The notes under the pieces: generated by a model
Databases searched by the model: none
Told to the model about the DNA's origin: nothing
Seen by the model: the letters and a program-made list of their open reading frames with translations, nothing else
Translations under genes and position numbers: made by a program
Part shown: positions 1-9,700 of the stretch, in pieces
How the letters are laid out: each line of letters starts with the position of its first letter
How positions within the stretch are numbered: the first letter of the stretch is position 1
Source of the DNA: a virus
IMG/VR virus record: IMGVR_UViG_3300042402_004196
Coordinates: 1 to 56,638 of that record
DNA: 56,638 bases
Reading direction: 5' to 3' (one strand)

Positions 1-1442
1 GTCAAAATACTGCATCTGGAGAATACTCAACAATAAGTGGTGGTTATGAAAATACAACATCTGCTGATTACTCAACAATTGCCGGTGGTGCAAATAATAC
101 AATATCAACATATAGCGAATATGCAACAATCGGTGGTGGTGATGATAATACAATTATAGGTAGTGAAACTGCAACAATTGCTGGAGGAGAAAATAACACA
201 ATTACAACAAATAGTGACTATTCATTTATTGGTGGTGGTTATGATAATGTTGTAAAAAGTTCTTGTTCATCAATTGTTGGTGGATGTAACAATACAGCAA
301 GTGGTTACAACTCATTTATTGGTGGTGGACAAAATAATTTTTCTGGAATAAATAATTTTGTTAATGGAATAAATAGTTCTGTATATACTGGTGGGACCAT
401 AAATCTTTCTTTTAGTAGTGTTGTACCAACATCAACATCAAGTGGTACCGGATCTGGAGCATACTTTGGTTTTGATTTTGTTCTTGGTGTATTACAAACT
501 GTCCAAATACAAAACGGAGGTTCTGGATATTCTAATGGTGAGACACTATATTTTAACGGTGGATTATTTGGTGGATCTTCACCTTTAGATGATGTTTGGT
601 TAAACATCCAAACACAAAACAATACTCATACAACCGTAAGTGGTGGATATTGTAACACATCAAGTGGAAGTAATTCAACCGTAAGCGGTGGTTATTGTAA
701 CGAATCAAGTTGTGATTATTCAACCGTAAGTGGTGGACGACAAAACACATCAAGTGGATATTATTCAACCGTAAGTGGGGGTGCACGTAACACATCAAGT
801 GGTAATTCTTCAACAATAAGTGGTGGTTATGGTAATATAACAAATGCAATATATTCAACCGTAAGTGGTGGGTTGTATAACACGGCAAGTGGTTGTTATT
901 CGACAATTAGTGGTGGTGGTTCATCATCCGGATATTCTGGACATCTAGCATCAGGTATTTTTTCTGTTATTGGCGGTGGTAATAGAAATACATCAAGTGG
1001 GGTTTATTCAACTGTAAGTGGTGGACGGACTAACACATCAGGCGGGGATGTTTCAACTATAGGTGGTGGAAACAGTAATACAGCAACTTGTTTTAATTCA
1101 ACAATAAGCGGTGGATATTGTAACACATCAAGTGGGATTTCTTCAACAATAAGCGGTGGAGGTAGAAACACGGCAAGCTGTCTTTATTCAACAATAGGCG
1201 GTGGATATAATAACACAACAATAAATGGTTGTTCAGCAATACTTGGTGGGCAATGTAATACAACACAACACGATTGTTCATTTATTGTTGGTAGCGGAAT
1301 TTTTAGTACTGCTGCAAATACAACACATATGAATTGTTTAAATCTAAAAGATATTCCAGTTGATCCGGCACCTGCAACACTCCCTTTAGGAACTGTTTAT
1401 AGGTGTTCAACTGATAGTAATAGATTATATATTTGTGTATAA
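1..1442 (+). CDS. beta-roll tail fibre protein, 5' end outside window
   Basis: The reading frame is open from base 3 to the TAA at 1440-1442, with no initiator, so the N-terminus lies upstream. The protein consists of short repeats of the form GG-x-x-N-T-(A/S)-S-G-x-x-S-T-(I/V)-S, the pattern of YadA-head-like left-handed beta-rolls found in trimeric adhesins and phage fibres. The repeats break at about 340-620, where a non-repeat domain with an N-G-G-x-G-Y-x-N-G-x-T-L pattern is inserted; it recurs in the fibre at 16503. The last 75 residues form a Cys-containing cap (S-F-I-V-G, then N-T-T-H-x-N-C-L) shared with the two other fibres. Ser, Thr and Gly dominate, giving many possible O-glycosylation positions next to glycosyltransferase genes. 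Host-binding role is inferred. Confidence 0.8.
   Translation, partial: QNTASGEYSTISGGYENTTSADYSTIAGGANNTISTYSEYATIGGGDDNTIIGSETATIAGGENNTITTNSDYSFIGGGYDNVVKSSCSSIVGGCNNTASGYNSFIGGGQNNFSGINNFVNGINSSVYTGGTINLSFSSVVPTSTSSGTGSGAYFGFDFVLGVLQTVQIQNGGSGYSNGETLYFNGGLFGGSSPLDDVWLNIQTQNNTHTTVSGGYCNTSSGSNSTVSGGYCNESSCDYSTVSGGRQNTSSGYYSTVSGGARNTSSGNSSTISGGYGNITNAIYSTVSGGLYNTASGCYSTISGGGSSSGYSGHLASGIFSVIGGGNRNTSSGVYSTVSGGRTNTSGGDVSTIGGGNSNTATCFNSTISGGYCNTSSGISSTISGGGRNTASCLYSTIGGGYNNTTINGCSAILGGQCNTTQHDCSFIVGSGIFSTAANTTHMNCLNLKDIPVDPAPATLPLGTVYRCSTDSNRLYICV
1221..1340 (+). repeat. fibre C-terminal cap repeat, copy 1
   Basis: This 120-base segment is very similar to 18318-18437, with mostly silent or conservative differences. 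It encodes the Cys-rich end of the beta-roll fibres (N-G-C-S-A-I-L-G-G through N-C-L). Confidence 0.8.
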
Positions 1443-1450
1443 ATAATTTA

Positions 1451-1490
1451 AACCCCAATTAAAAGTTGGGGTTCTTTATTTTTATTCTTT
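1451..1490 (+). terminator. rho-independent terminator
   Basis: An 8-bp perfect stem AACCCCAA / TTGGGGTT (1451-1458 with 1466-1473) closes a 7-base loop, followed by a T-rich tail. It sits just after the fibre stop codon. The core CCCCAATTAAAAGTTGGGG recurs at 18741-18759. Confidence 0.9.
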
Positions 1491-1508
1491 CTTTTTTATT
1501 TTTATTAT

Positions 1509-2255
1509 ATGTTTGTAACAGTATGTAATAAAAATTATCTCATAGGATTTGAGGTAATGTTAAAATCTCTTGTTGATAATAACCCAAGAGTAATAAAAGA
1601 CAATATTCCATTTTTAATTATATCAAATGATATAAATCCAGAAGATTTAATCACATCAAGAAAAATATATAACAATATACACATAAAAAGATTTGATAGT
1701 GAAAAATATTCTGAAATTGAGAAATTAAAACAAATTCAAATGGCATTTGGTGATTACACCAAGTATGAAATATTTTCATTAGAAGGCGAAAATAAAATTA
1801 TATTTTTAGATTCAGATACTTTAATTTTAGGAAACATTGACCACCTTATTGATTTCAAAGAAGATTTTGGTGCTGTAAGAGAATTATATATTGACCAACA
1901 CAATACCGGTGTCATGGTTATTGGAAAAAAATATCTAAATCAACAAATTACAACTGATTTAATTAATCTTACACAAACTTACGGAATTACAGAACATTTG
2001 GATCAAGATATAATTAATAATTATTTTACTGATGTTATAACAGATATTCCAATTCAATATAACTTTTTAAAAATCTATCATAAAAATATTTTTCAAAACA
2101 CCGGACTTCCAGACTACATAAAAATTATTCATTATGTTGTTAAAAAACCTTGGCAACAAAAACCATTGGTAATATTAGAAGAAGGAACTTTGTGGACCGA
2201 AAGATATTGGTTTGAGTATTACTCTAAAATTTTGAAATATAAGTTAAATGGTTAA
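1509..2255 (+). CDS. GT8-like glycosyltransferase
   Basis: The 248-residue protein has the layout of GT-A-fold, GT8 (glycogenin/LgtC-type) transferases. The N-terminus has T-V-C-N-K-N-Y-L. A D-S-D metal and nucleotide-sugar motif lies at residues 101-103 within I-I-F-L-D-S-D-T-L. An N-T-G-V motif is near 132, a D-Q-D-I-I segment near 165 and a C-terminal I-I-H-Y near 216. No signal peptide or membrane segment is seen, so it should act in the cytoplasm. It follows the fibre terminator, and its end overlaps the next gene by 8 bases, marking the start of a sugar and sulfate operon. The donor sugar and acceptor cannot be told from sequence. Confidence 0.72.
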   Translation: MFVTVCNKNYLIGFEVMLKSLVDNNPRVIKDNIPFLIISNDINPEDLITSRKIYNNIHIKRFDSEKYSEIEKLKQIQMAFGDYTKYEIFSLEGENKIIFLDSDTLILGNIDHLIDFKEDFGAVRELYIDQHNTGVMVIGKKYLNQQITTDLINLTQTYGITEHLDQDIINNYFTDVITDIPIQYNFLKIYHKNIFQNTGLPDYIKIIHYVVKKPWQQKPLVILEEGTLWTERYWFEYYSKILKYKLNG

Positions 2256-3165
2256 GAGACATTATGATAATTCAGAGTTATTAAACTATGTAGAACGAGA
2301 TAAAGAAACAAAAACATTAGAAGGAAAAGAAATTCTAATGCACTTTGATTCTTTTTGTTTGGGTGATACAATTTGTTTTTCATCTTTCATTGATCCGTTT
2401 TTGGAGTATCACAAACCAAAAAAAGTTTTAATCTCAACTTTCTTTCCTTTTCTTTTTCAATCAAAAGATCCAAGGTATGAGTTTATAAATGCAAATCAAA
2501 AAAAAGAAATTATTGTTGATAAGTTACTTGATGTTGGTTATGACAAAAATAGTTTGGAAGATACTTTGGGTGGAATGTTTTATGCAACAAAAAGAACAAT
2601 GTGGTTACCGCAAGATACAAAACCAGGTAAGTGTCCTGTAATACCTTATAAAAGAAATGTGATTAAAAATAAAATAACAATTGCACCAGAAAGTTTAAAA
2701 GAAATTGCACAATGGAATTATTCTGGAAATACTGGTTGGCAACAAGTTGTTGATGACATTGTTAATTCCGGATTTAAAGTCTCAAATGTTTCTTATGAAA
2801 ACACAATGAATCTTAAAAATGTTAATGGTGTTCACGGAAATAAAGACATAAGAATTTCTTTATTTGAGATTTTGGAATCAAGGTTGTTTGTTGGTTTATC
2901 TTCCGGACTTGCATGGCTAGCTTGGGCTTACGGCGTTCCTGTTGTAATGATCTCAAGTTTTACAAAATCACATAACGAATTTGATTGTTTTAGAGTTGTT
3001 AACCCACACTCTTGTTCTGGTTGTTTTAATACATTCCAAAACATAAAAACAAAATGTCCTTTATTTTTGGGAACCGAAAGAGAAAACGAGTGTCACAAAA
3101 CAATTACACCAAAAATGGTAATTGATAAGATTAATGAAGTACTCTTATTTACAAAGGATAAATAA
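2248..3165 (+). CDS. TibC-like O-heptosyltransferase family protein (GT9-related)
   Basis: This 305-residue protein resembles bacterial autotransporter heptosyltransferases (BAHT, TibC type), GT-B enzymes that put heptose on serines of beta-helical adhesins. The donor-site region F-V-G-L-S-S-G-L-A-W-L-A-W-A-Y-G (214-229) is followed by V-P-V-V-M-I-S. A four-cysteine cluster follows (C256, C259, C270, C282; C-x2-C, then two more Cys). In TibC a comparable cluster binds iron. C247 is an extra Cys nearby. The ATG overlaps the preceding gene. The neighbouring beta-roll fibres are natural candidate acceptors, which is inference. A plain GT9 heptosyltransferase acting on lipopolysaccharide remains possible. 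Confidence 0.68.
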   Translation: MVKRHYDNSELLNYVERDKETKTLEGKEILMHFDSFCLGDTICFSSFIDPFLEYHKPKKVLISTFFPFLFQSKDPRYEFINANQKKEIIVDKLLDVGYDKNSLEDTLGGMFYATKRTMWLPQDTKPGKCPVIPYKRNVIKNKITIAPESLKEIAQWNYSGNTGWQQVVDDIVNSGFKVSNVSYENTMNLKNVNGVHGNKDIRISLFEILESRLFVGLSSGLAWLAWAYGVPVVMISSFTKSHNEFDCFRVVNPHSCSGCFNTFQNIKTKCPLFLGTERENECHKTITPKMVIDKINEVLLFTKDK

Positions 3166-3181
3166 TTTCTAAATTTTATTT

Positions 3182-4063
3182 ATGGGAAAAAAATATAGTA
3201 TATTCCACATTGAGGGTGGTTTAGGAAAACATGTAATGGCAACAGCTGTTGCTCAGTGTATTAAAAATAATTACCCAAATAGAGAGCTTATTGTTGTTTG
3301 TGCTTACCCAGAAGTTTATTTAAATTTACAATTTGTTGATAGAGTTTATAGGTTGGGTAACACACCTTATTTTTATGAAGACTATGTAAAAGATAAGGAC
3401 AGTAAAATTTTTAAACACGAACCTTATTTTACTGAAGATCATATTCACAAAAAATTAAATCTTATTCAAAACTGGTGTAAAATTTTTAATTTAGAATATA
3501 ATGGTGAGCAACCATCACTTTTATTTAATCTTAGACAACAACAAATCGGTTTTAATAAATGGAAAAGAGAAAAACCTATTATGGTTATTCAAACAAACGG
3601 TGGACCATTACAAGAACAACCATATCCATATTCTTGGACAAGAGACATACCATATGATGTAGCACAAAGAATTGTTGATTCTTTCTCTGGTTATTACCAT
3701 ATAATACAAATTTGTAGACACGAGACAAACGCATTACAAGGTGTTGAGGTTATAAAAGAACCAATGTCAAATATGGAATTATTTTCTTTATTATTGTTTT
3801 CACAAAAAAGAATATTGATTGATTCTTGTTTACAACACGCAGCAGCAGCCCTTGGTTTACCATCAACCGTACTATGGGTTGGTACATCACCAAAAGTTTT
3901 TGGTTACAACTTACATACAAACATAGTTGCAAACTTACCTAACACAGTGAAACTTCCAGATAGTTATTTATTTGATTATAACTTTAATGGTACAGTTCAC
4001 GAGTGCCCTTTATTTGATTCAAATATATTTGATATAAACGAAATAATACAAACTTTACAATAA
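3182..4063 (+). CDS. GT9-like glycosyltransferase
   Basis: This 293-residue GT-B-type protein has a GT9/ADP-heptosyltransferase-like N-terminus: F-H-I-E-G-G-L-G-K-H-V-M-A-T-A near residues 8-22, then the V-D-R-V-Y-R-L pattern. Its C-terminal donor region (I-L-I-D-S-C-L-Q-H-A-A-A-A-L-G-L-P, about 217-233) is typical of the family. It lacks the Cys cluster of the preceding gene. The stop codon overlaps the next start (TAATG at 4061-4065). It probably cooperates with the two upstream transferases. Substrate unknown. Confidence 0.65.
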   Translation: MGKKYSIFHIEGGLGKHVMATAVAQCIKNNYPNRELIVVCAYPEVYLNLQFVDRVYRLGNTPYFYEDYVKDKDSKIFKHEPYFTEDHIHKKLNLIQNWCKIFNLEYNGEQPSLLFNLRQQQIGFNKWKREKPIMVIQTNGGPLQEQPYPYSWTRDIPYDVAQRIVDSFSGYYHIIQICRHETNALQGVEVIKEPMSNMELFSLLLFSQKRILIDSCLQHAAAALGLPSTVLWVGTSPKVFGYNLHTNIVANLPNTVKLPDSYLFDYNFNGTVHECPLFDSNIFDINEIIQTLQ

Positions 4064-4881
4064 TGCCACAAAAGATTTTTTTTCAAAGCTCACTACCAAG
4101 AGCTGGTTCAACATTACTTCAAAATGTTATGGGACAGAACCCAGAATTTTATGTAACACCAACATCTGGTGTTTTAGAACTTGTATATGCCGCAAGAGCA
4201 AATTACACAAATTCACCAGAGTTTAAAGCTCAAGACTCAGAACAAATGAGAAGAGGATTTCTTACTTTTTGTAATTATGGTATTAACGGATTTTTTAACG
4301 CGGTTACAGATAAACCTTATGTTTTAGATAAGAGTAGAGGTTGGGGTGTTCATTACGGATTTTTAAATTCCTTTTATCCAAATCCAAAAGTAATTTGTAT
4401 GGTGAGGGATTTAAGAGGAATTTATTCATCAATGGAAAAGAATTTTAGAAAAAATCAACACATGGATTCTGGAATTGTAAATCACGCACAAATGCAAGGA
4501 ACAACAACAGAAAAAAGAATTGACATTTGGTCACAATCACAACCGGTTGGACTTGCAATAGAAAGGCTACAACAAGTTTTTAAAGAAGGAATTAATCAAA
4601 ATATGTTATTTGTAAAATTTGAGGATTTTTGTTCTAATCCAAAAACAGAAATGCAAAGAATTTATAATTACTTAGAGCTACCGTATTATGAACATGATTT
4701 TAATAATGTAGAACAGATCACCCAAGAAGATGATGCGGTATATGGAATTTATGGTGATCATAAAATAAAAAGTAAAATAGAACCATTAAAATTAGATTAT
4801 AAGGAGGTTTTAGGTGTTAACGCATCAAACTGGATTAAAACAAAATATCAATGGTTCTACGATCAATTTGGTTATTTTTGA
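4063..4881 (+). CDS. PAPS-dependent sulfotransferase
   Basis: The 272-residue protein has the sulfotransferase fold signatures. A 5'-phosphosulfate loop (S-S-L-P-R-A-G-S-T-L-L-Q) lies at residues 9-20 and a 3'-phosphate site (M-V-R-D-L-R-G-I-Y-S-S) at 113-123 with R115 and S122/S123. Such enzymes move sulfate from PAPS to a hydroxyl or amine of a sugar, protein or small molecule. No membrane segment is visible. It lies directly upstream of an APS kinase gene, which would supply its donor, and downstream of three glycosyltransferases, so a sulfated glycan is the simplest product. The acceptor is not known. Confidence 0.85.
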   Translation: MPQKIFFQSSLPRAGSTLLQNVMGQNPEFYVTPTSGVLELVYAARANYTNSPEFKAQDSEQMRRGFLTFCNYGINGFFNAVTDKPYVLDKSRGWGVHYGFLNSFYPNPKVICMVRDLRGIYSSMEKNFRKNQHMDSGIVNHAQMQGTTTEKRIDIWSQSQPVGLAIERLQQVFKEGINQNMLFVKFEDFCSNPKTEMQRIYNYLELPYYEHDFNNVEQITQEDDAVYGIYGDHKIKSKIEPLKLDYKEVLGVNASNWIKTKYQWFYDQFGYF

Positions 4882-4885
4882 TAAT

Positions 4886-5341
4886 ATGAAAGAGAAAAAA
4901 ATTTATTGGTTGACAGGTCAACCGGGTGCTGGTAAAACAGTATTAGCACTAATGTTAAAAACAATTTTAGAAAAAGAATATGGAAATGAAGTATTCCATA
5001 TTGATGGTGATGAATTAAGAAGACTTTTTAATAATCAAAAATATGGTAGAGAAGGTAGAGAAGAAAACATCAAAAGAGCACAAGATATTGCTAAATTTTT
5101 ATTAGCACAAGGACACGATGTAATTGTAAGTTTAGTTGCACCTTACAAAGAATTAAGAGAAAGTTTTAAATATGATTTACAAAATTTACTTGTTGAGTTT
5201 TATGTTCACACAACAGACATTAGAGGTAGAGAACATTTTCACACAGATGAATATGAACAACCAACTGAAAATTTTATAGATATTAATACAACAGGGATTG
5301 ATCCACAAGAATCATTAAATGAAATAATTAAACACATATGA
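4886..5341 (+). CDS. cysC: adenylylsulfate (APS) kinase
   Basis: The product is 151 residues. A Walker A loop G-Q-P-G-A-G-K-T is at 11-18. An I-D-G-D-E-L-R motif, an R-E-x-N-I-x-R segment and L-V-A-P-Y-K follow, as in CysC, which phosphorylates APS to PAPS. It is shorter than typical bacterial CysC (about 200 residues). I chose the ATG at 4886 over an in-frame ATG at 4814, because the upstream 24 residues read through the sulfotransferase gene and are not family-like. The ATGA at 5338-5341 couples it to the next gene. A related small-molecule or nucleoside kinase is the main alternative. Confidence 0.72.
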   Translation: MKEKKIYWLTGQPGAGKTVLALMLKTILEKEYGNEVFHIDGDELRRLFNNQKYGREGREENIKRAQDIAKFLLAQGHDVIVSLVAPYKELRESFKYDLQNLLVEFYVHTTDIRGREHFHTDEYEQPTENFIDINTTGIDPQESLNEIIKHI

Positions 5342-5817
5342 GTTGGGAAATAAAAAATCATGGAGGAAGACCAACATCAAATTCGGATAAAAAATATGCG
5401 GTCTTTATAGGCCGTTGGCAACCATATCATTATGGTCACATTGAATTGATAGAACAAAAAATAAAAGAAGGAACTCCTGTTTTAATTATGGTTAGAGACA
5501 TTGAACCGGATGAAAAAAATCCTTTTACAACAGAACAAACCGTATCAATGATTAAAAAATATCATGAGTCAAAAAATGATGATGTTAAAGTTGTTGTAAT
5601 TCCAGATATTGAATCTGTTAATTTTGGAAGGGGTGTTGGCTATGAAATTAATGAATATATACCACCAAAAGATGTTGCAAGTATTTCGGCTACTGGTATT
5701 AGAAATTGTATAAAAAATAAAGATGAGTATTGGAGAAAATTAGTTGATCCCGTTATTCAAGAAGATGTTTTAAATTATTTATTAAATGAAAACACAGAGC
5801 AAAACATATCAAATTAG
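5338..5817 (+). CDS. HIGH-type nucleotidyltransferase (NMNAT/adenylyltransferase-like)
   Basis: The 159-residue protein carries the nucleotidyltransferase HxGH site (G-R-W-Q-P-Y-H-Y-G-H, residues 25-34), N-P-F-T at 61-64, an I-P-D-I segment and an I-S-A-T-G-I-R motif at 116-122. This is the layout of NadM/NMN adenylyltransferase-like enzymes that join AMP to a phosphate-bearing substrate. It starts inside the stop codon of the APS kinase gene. That coupling raises the possibility that it makes APS, as ATP sulfurylase (also a HIGH-fold enzyme) does, but the residue pattern is closer to NMNAT. Substrate is unresolved. Confidence 0.65.
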   Translation: MSWEIKNHGGRPTSNSDKKYAVFIGRWQPYHYGHIELIEQKIKEGTPVLIMVRDIEPDEKNPFTTEQTVSMIKKYHESKNDDVKVVVIPDIESVNFGRGVGYEINEYIPPKDVASISATGIRNCIKNKDEYWRKLVDPVIQEDVLNYLLNENTEQNISN

Positions 5818-6226
5818 ATATAATACAATTTCAAAGGACGATACCGAAAGGTGGAGATTAATTGAAAATGGAAATGAAATTTTTGTTTCAGATATTATAA
5901 TTGATGGACATACCCAAACAACAAAAGATTGGATGCCAGAAATAAATGATTATAAATGGCACATAAGTTGTGTTGGTCATTGTGTTGTTAAAAATAATGT
6001 TGCATATATTACAACAATAAAAGAAGAATCGGTTATTGTTAGACATATTCTAAAAACAATAACATATAGATTTTTTGCAACACTAACAACAATTGCAACA
6101 GCACTATTACTTGGGGCATCAATTGAGGTGTCGTCTTTGATAGGTTTAGGTGAGTTACTTATTAAACCAATTATATATTTCTTTCATGAAAGAATATGGT
6201 ATAAACTTATAAAAGTTAAAAAATAA
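5786..6226 (+). CDS. DUF2061 membrane protein
   Basis: The 146-residue protein has an N-terminal soluble part of about 80 residues rich in W, N and I, and a C-terminal DUF2061 domain (about 86-142). That domain has R-H-I-L-K-T-I-T-Y-R, a hydrophobic segment (A-T-A-L-L-L-G-A-S-I) and the family-typical K-P-I-I-Y-F-F-H-E-R-I-W-Y. It probably lies in the inner membrane with one or two helices. It overlaps the preceding gene by 32 bases and closes the sulfation operon. The function of DUF2061 is unknown; a role in sulfate or precursor handling is a guess from position. Confidence 0.7.
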   Translation: MKTQSKTYQIRYNTISKDDTERWRLIENGNEIFVSDIIIDGHTQTTKDWMPEINDYKWHISCVGHCVVKNNVAYITTIKEESVIVRHILKTITYRFFATLTTIATALLLGASIEVSSLIGLGELLIKPIIYFFHERIWYKLIKVKK

Positions 6227-6237
6227 TATATTCAAGG

Positions 6238-6245
6238 TATTTATC
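6238..6245 (+). promoter_or_regulatory. TATTTATC motif before adhesin genes
   Basis: The 5' T is 20 bases before the ATG at 6258. It is one of a family of identical motifs at transcription-unit starts and resembles the T4 late-promoter octamer TATAAATA except at two positions. Confidence 0.45.
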
Positions 6246-6257
6246 ACTAAAAGGTGA

Positions 6258-6758
6258 ATGGAATATATTATTACCATAAATAGCGTTACATATGACGGAG
6301 AATTTGCTAGTATTTTGTTTAATCCACAAGATACTGATATTGTAATAAATTTAGGTTTAGTCCAACTCCCTTTTACATTTAATTCGGGGTTACTTGATCC
6401 GCCAAGAGAAATTTACGGAAATTATACAATTTTGGTTCAAGGATCCGATTGTTCTAAAACATTAAGAGTTCCGGCGCCAACACCAACTCCAACACCTACT
6501 GTAACACCAACAAGGACACCAACTCCAACACCTACTATAACACCTACACCTACACCGACATTTGATCCGTGTAAAGTGCCAACACCAACACCAACAACGA
6601 CACCAACCAACACGCCGACACCAACCAACACGCCAACACCTAGTGTGACATGTACAAATCCTTGTGGTTGTCCAAAACCATCAAACACACCAAAACCATC
6701 AAACACACCAACTAAAACACCAACAATCACATGTACAAATCCTTGTGGTTGTTTATAA
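6258..6758 (+). CDS. Pro-Thr linker protein, putative tail adhesin subunit
   Basis: The 166-residue protein has an N-terminal globular part (1-70) of beta-type composition ending in a G-S-D-C segment, then a long Pro-Thr stretch (P-T-P-T-P-T type, about 73-165). The linker is interrupted twice by a T-C-T-N-P-C-G-C motif, whose second copy ends the protein. The architecture, a small domain then a C-x-P-T-P-T stalk, matches the N-terminus of the next gene. Pro-Thr stalks are extended and often O-glycosylated, which fits the glycosyltransferases on both sides. No enzyme motif is seen. Probably a virion surface component (inference). Confidence 0.55.
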   Translation: MEYIITINSVTYDGEFASILFNPQDTDIVINLGLVQLPFTFNSGLLDPPREIYGNYTILVQGSDCSKTLRVPAPTPTPTPTVTPTRTPTPTPTITPTPTPTFDPCKVPTPTPTTTPTNTPTPTNTPTPSVTCTNPCGCPKPSNTPKPSNTPTKTPTITCTNPCGCL

Positions 6759-6767
6759 TAATTAAAT

Positions 6768-9700
6768 ATGTCTCAACAGATAACAATAACAGGAGCAACA
6801 GGTATAGGACCATATCAAGTCCAAGTATGTGATATAACATATACAACATGTGTTACTGTTACTGGATCAACAAACATTCCACCAACTTTTACTTTTGATG
6901 TTCCACCACCATTTGAGGATGTTTCATCATTACTTGTTATTTTAACTGATTCAACCGGTTGTGATTATTTTGAATACTTTGGTTGTCCTCCGACACCAAC
7001 TCCTACACCAACACCAACAGTTACTCCCACACCAACCCCAACATATCTTTGTTATTGTATAACGGCCGAAAATATAACAACAAATAATGGATATTTTGAT
7101 TATACGGATTGTAGTGGAAACCAAGTTACAAATGTTTTAATACCAAGTGGCGTTACATATTTTACATGTGGTATTCACCCAACAAATGAGATAAATGTTA
7201 GAACAACAGTTGGTGGTTTTTGTGATTCAAATCAGTCATGTCCAACACCATCTTGTACTCCAACACCAACAAATACACCAACACCTACACCGACAAATAG
7301 AGGAAGATATAAATCATTACATAGAACAACAAACACATCAACAGGATCAAGTGGTGCTACTCAATTAAAACTACCATTAGAACCAACAGGAAATTATGCT
7401 TTTACTGTATTCTGGGGTGATGCGTCATCTGATGTTATTACAGCTTGGAATGATCCGGCAACAACTCACACTTATGCGGCTCCTGGTGATTACCTTGTGG
7501 AAATTGATGGAACAATAGAAGGGTGGAGATATAATAATACAGGAGATAGAAAAAAAATATTATCGGTATCTGATTGGGGAATATTAAAATTTGGAAACAA
7601 TGGTGATTACTTTTATGGTTGTTCCAATCTAACTTTAAACTCAGTTAATGATACGCCAGACATATCATTAACCACAAATATGTCACAAGCATTTAGGGAA
7701 TGTTCTTCTTTAAGTTCATTTAATAATTTAAATTCTTGGAGCACATCAAATACTAATGACATGTCATATATGTTTTCATTTTGTCCTTTGTTTAACCAAA
7801 ACATCGGATCTTGGGATGTTTCAAATGTTACAACAATGCAAGGAATGTTCTATGATGCAACATTATTTAATCAAGATATATCAACTTGGAACACTCAGTC
7901 TTTAGATGATACTTCATATATGTTTTCTGATTCAACAAACTTTAATCAAGATATATCAACTTGGATAACATCTGGTGTTACAAATATGTCTGGAATGTTT
8001 TCAGATGCAATATCATTTGACCAACCAATTGGAACTTGGGATGTGACAAATGTAAATTTAATGAGTTATATGTTTCAAGGAGCCGATTCATTTGATCAAG
8101 ATCTTGGTTCTTGGAATGTTATAAATACATATGATATGTCCGGGATGTTTGATGGAATCGCACTGTCAACACAGAACTATGACTCAATATTACAAAACTG
8201 GGCATTACTTTCACCACTACAACCAAATGTTATTTTTGATGGTGGCAACTCACAGTATTCTGTATCATCATTATCCGCAATAACGGAACTTACTTTATTT
8301 CCAAATTATTGGGTAATAACAAATGGTGGTCAATCAAGATTTGAATCTACTTGGAACACATCAAATACAAGTGGTGGCTCTTCTTTAGCAAACCAAGTAC
8401 AACTTCCTTTAGAGTTATCCGGAACTTACAACTTTTTTGTTGATTGGGGTGATGGAAATTCTGACACAATAACCGTATGGAATGACCCAGCAACTTTACA
8501 TACATACACAACACCTGGAATATACACAATAAAAATATATGGTCAAATTGAAGGTTGGAGATTTAATATTACTAGTGACAGATTAAAAATATTAAGTATC
8601 CAAAGTTGGGGTTCAGATTTTAGATTAGGTAATAATAATGGGTATTTCTTTGGTTGTACCAATTTAGATTTGAGTGGTGTTTCAGATATTCTAAACTTAA
8701 CTGGAACATTAGATATGAGTTCGACTTTTAGAGGTTGTGCATCTCTTACAACGGTTAATAATATGAATTTATGGAACACATCTTCTGTTACAACAATGGT
8801 AGGTTTATTTAGACTTGCAACATCATTTAATCAACCAATTGGAACTTGGGATACATCTTCTGTCACAAGTATGGTTAGTTTATTTAATAGTGCAACATCA
8901 TTTAATCAACCAATTGGAACTTGGGATACATCTTCTGTCAACGATATGAATAATATGTTTAATAGCGCAACATCATTTGACCAAGATTTGGGAACTTGGG
9001 ATACATCCTCTGTTACAAATATGTCCGGAATGTTTAATGGTGCAACATCATTTGATCAAGATTTAGGAACATGGAATGTTACTTCATTAACAAATTGTAC
9101 AAATATGTTTTTAGGTGTCACACTATCAACATTAAACTATGATTCATTACTTATTGGTTGGGCATCATATGGAACACTTCTTCAAACTTTTGTTCCTTTT
9201 GATGGTGGAAACTCACAATATACACCAGGTATATCAGGACCATCAAGATTATTCTTGGATGATCCATTACCATTAGGAAGAGATTGGATTATAACAGATG
9301 GGGGTCCAATCCCAACTTCATTTGTTTCTACTTGGAACACATCAAATACAAGTGGTGGCTCATCGTTAGCAAACCAAGTTCAATTACCATTAGAAATAAG
9401 TGGTGTTTATAACTTTGTTGTTGATTGGGGTGATTCAACAACAGACACAATTACAGTATGGAATGATCCTTTAACTTTACATACCTATGGTGCTCCTGGA
9501 ACTTATACAATAACAATAACTGGTCAAATAGAAGGATTTAGATTTAATAATACTGGAGATAGAGATAAAATTTTATCTGTAACAAGTTGGGGTCCAGATT
9601 TCAGATTAGGTAATAGTAGTGGTTATTTTTGGGGTTGTTCTAACTTAGATTTAAGTGGTGTTTTAGATGTTTTAGATTTAACTGGGACATTGAGTTTGAC

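Noticed and set aside
4814-4885. Earlier ATG for the APS kinase
   Set aside because: It would add 24 residues translated from inside the sulfotransferase gene, with no relation to CysC.
6437-6730. Minus-strand Gly-Val frame opposite the Pro-Thr linker
   Set aside because: It is the complement of a low-complexity repeat and has no leader or family pattern.
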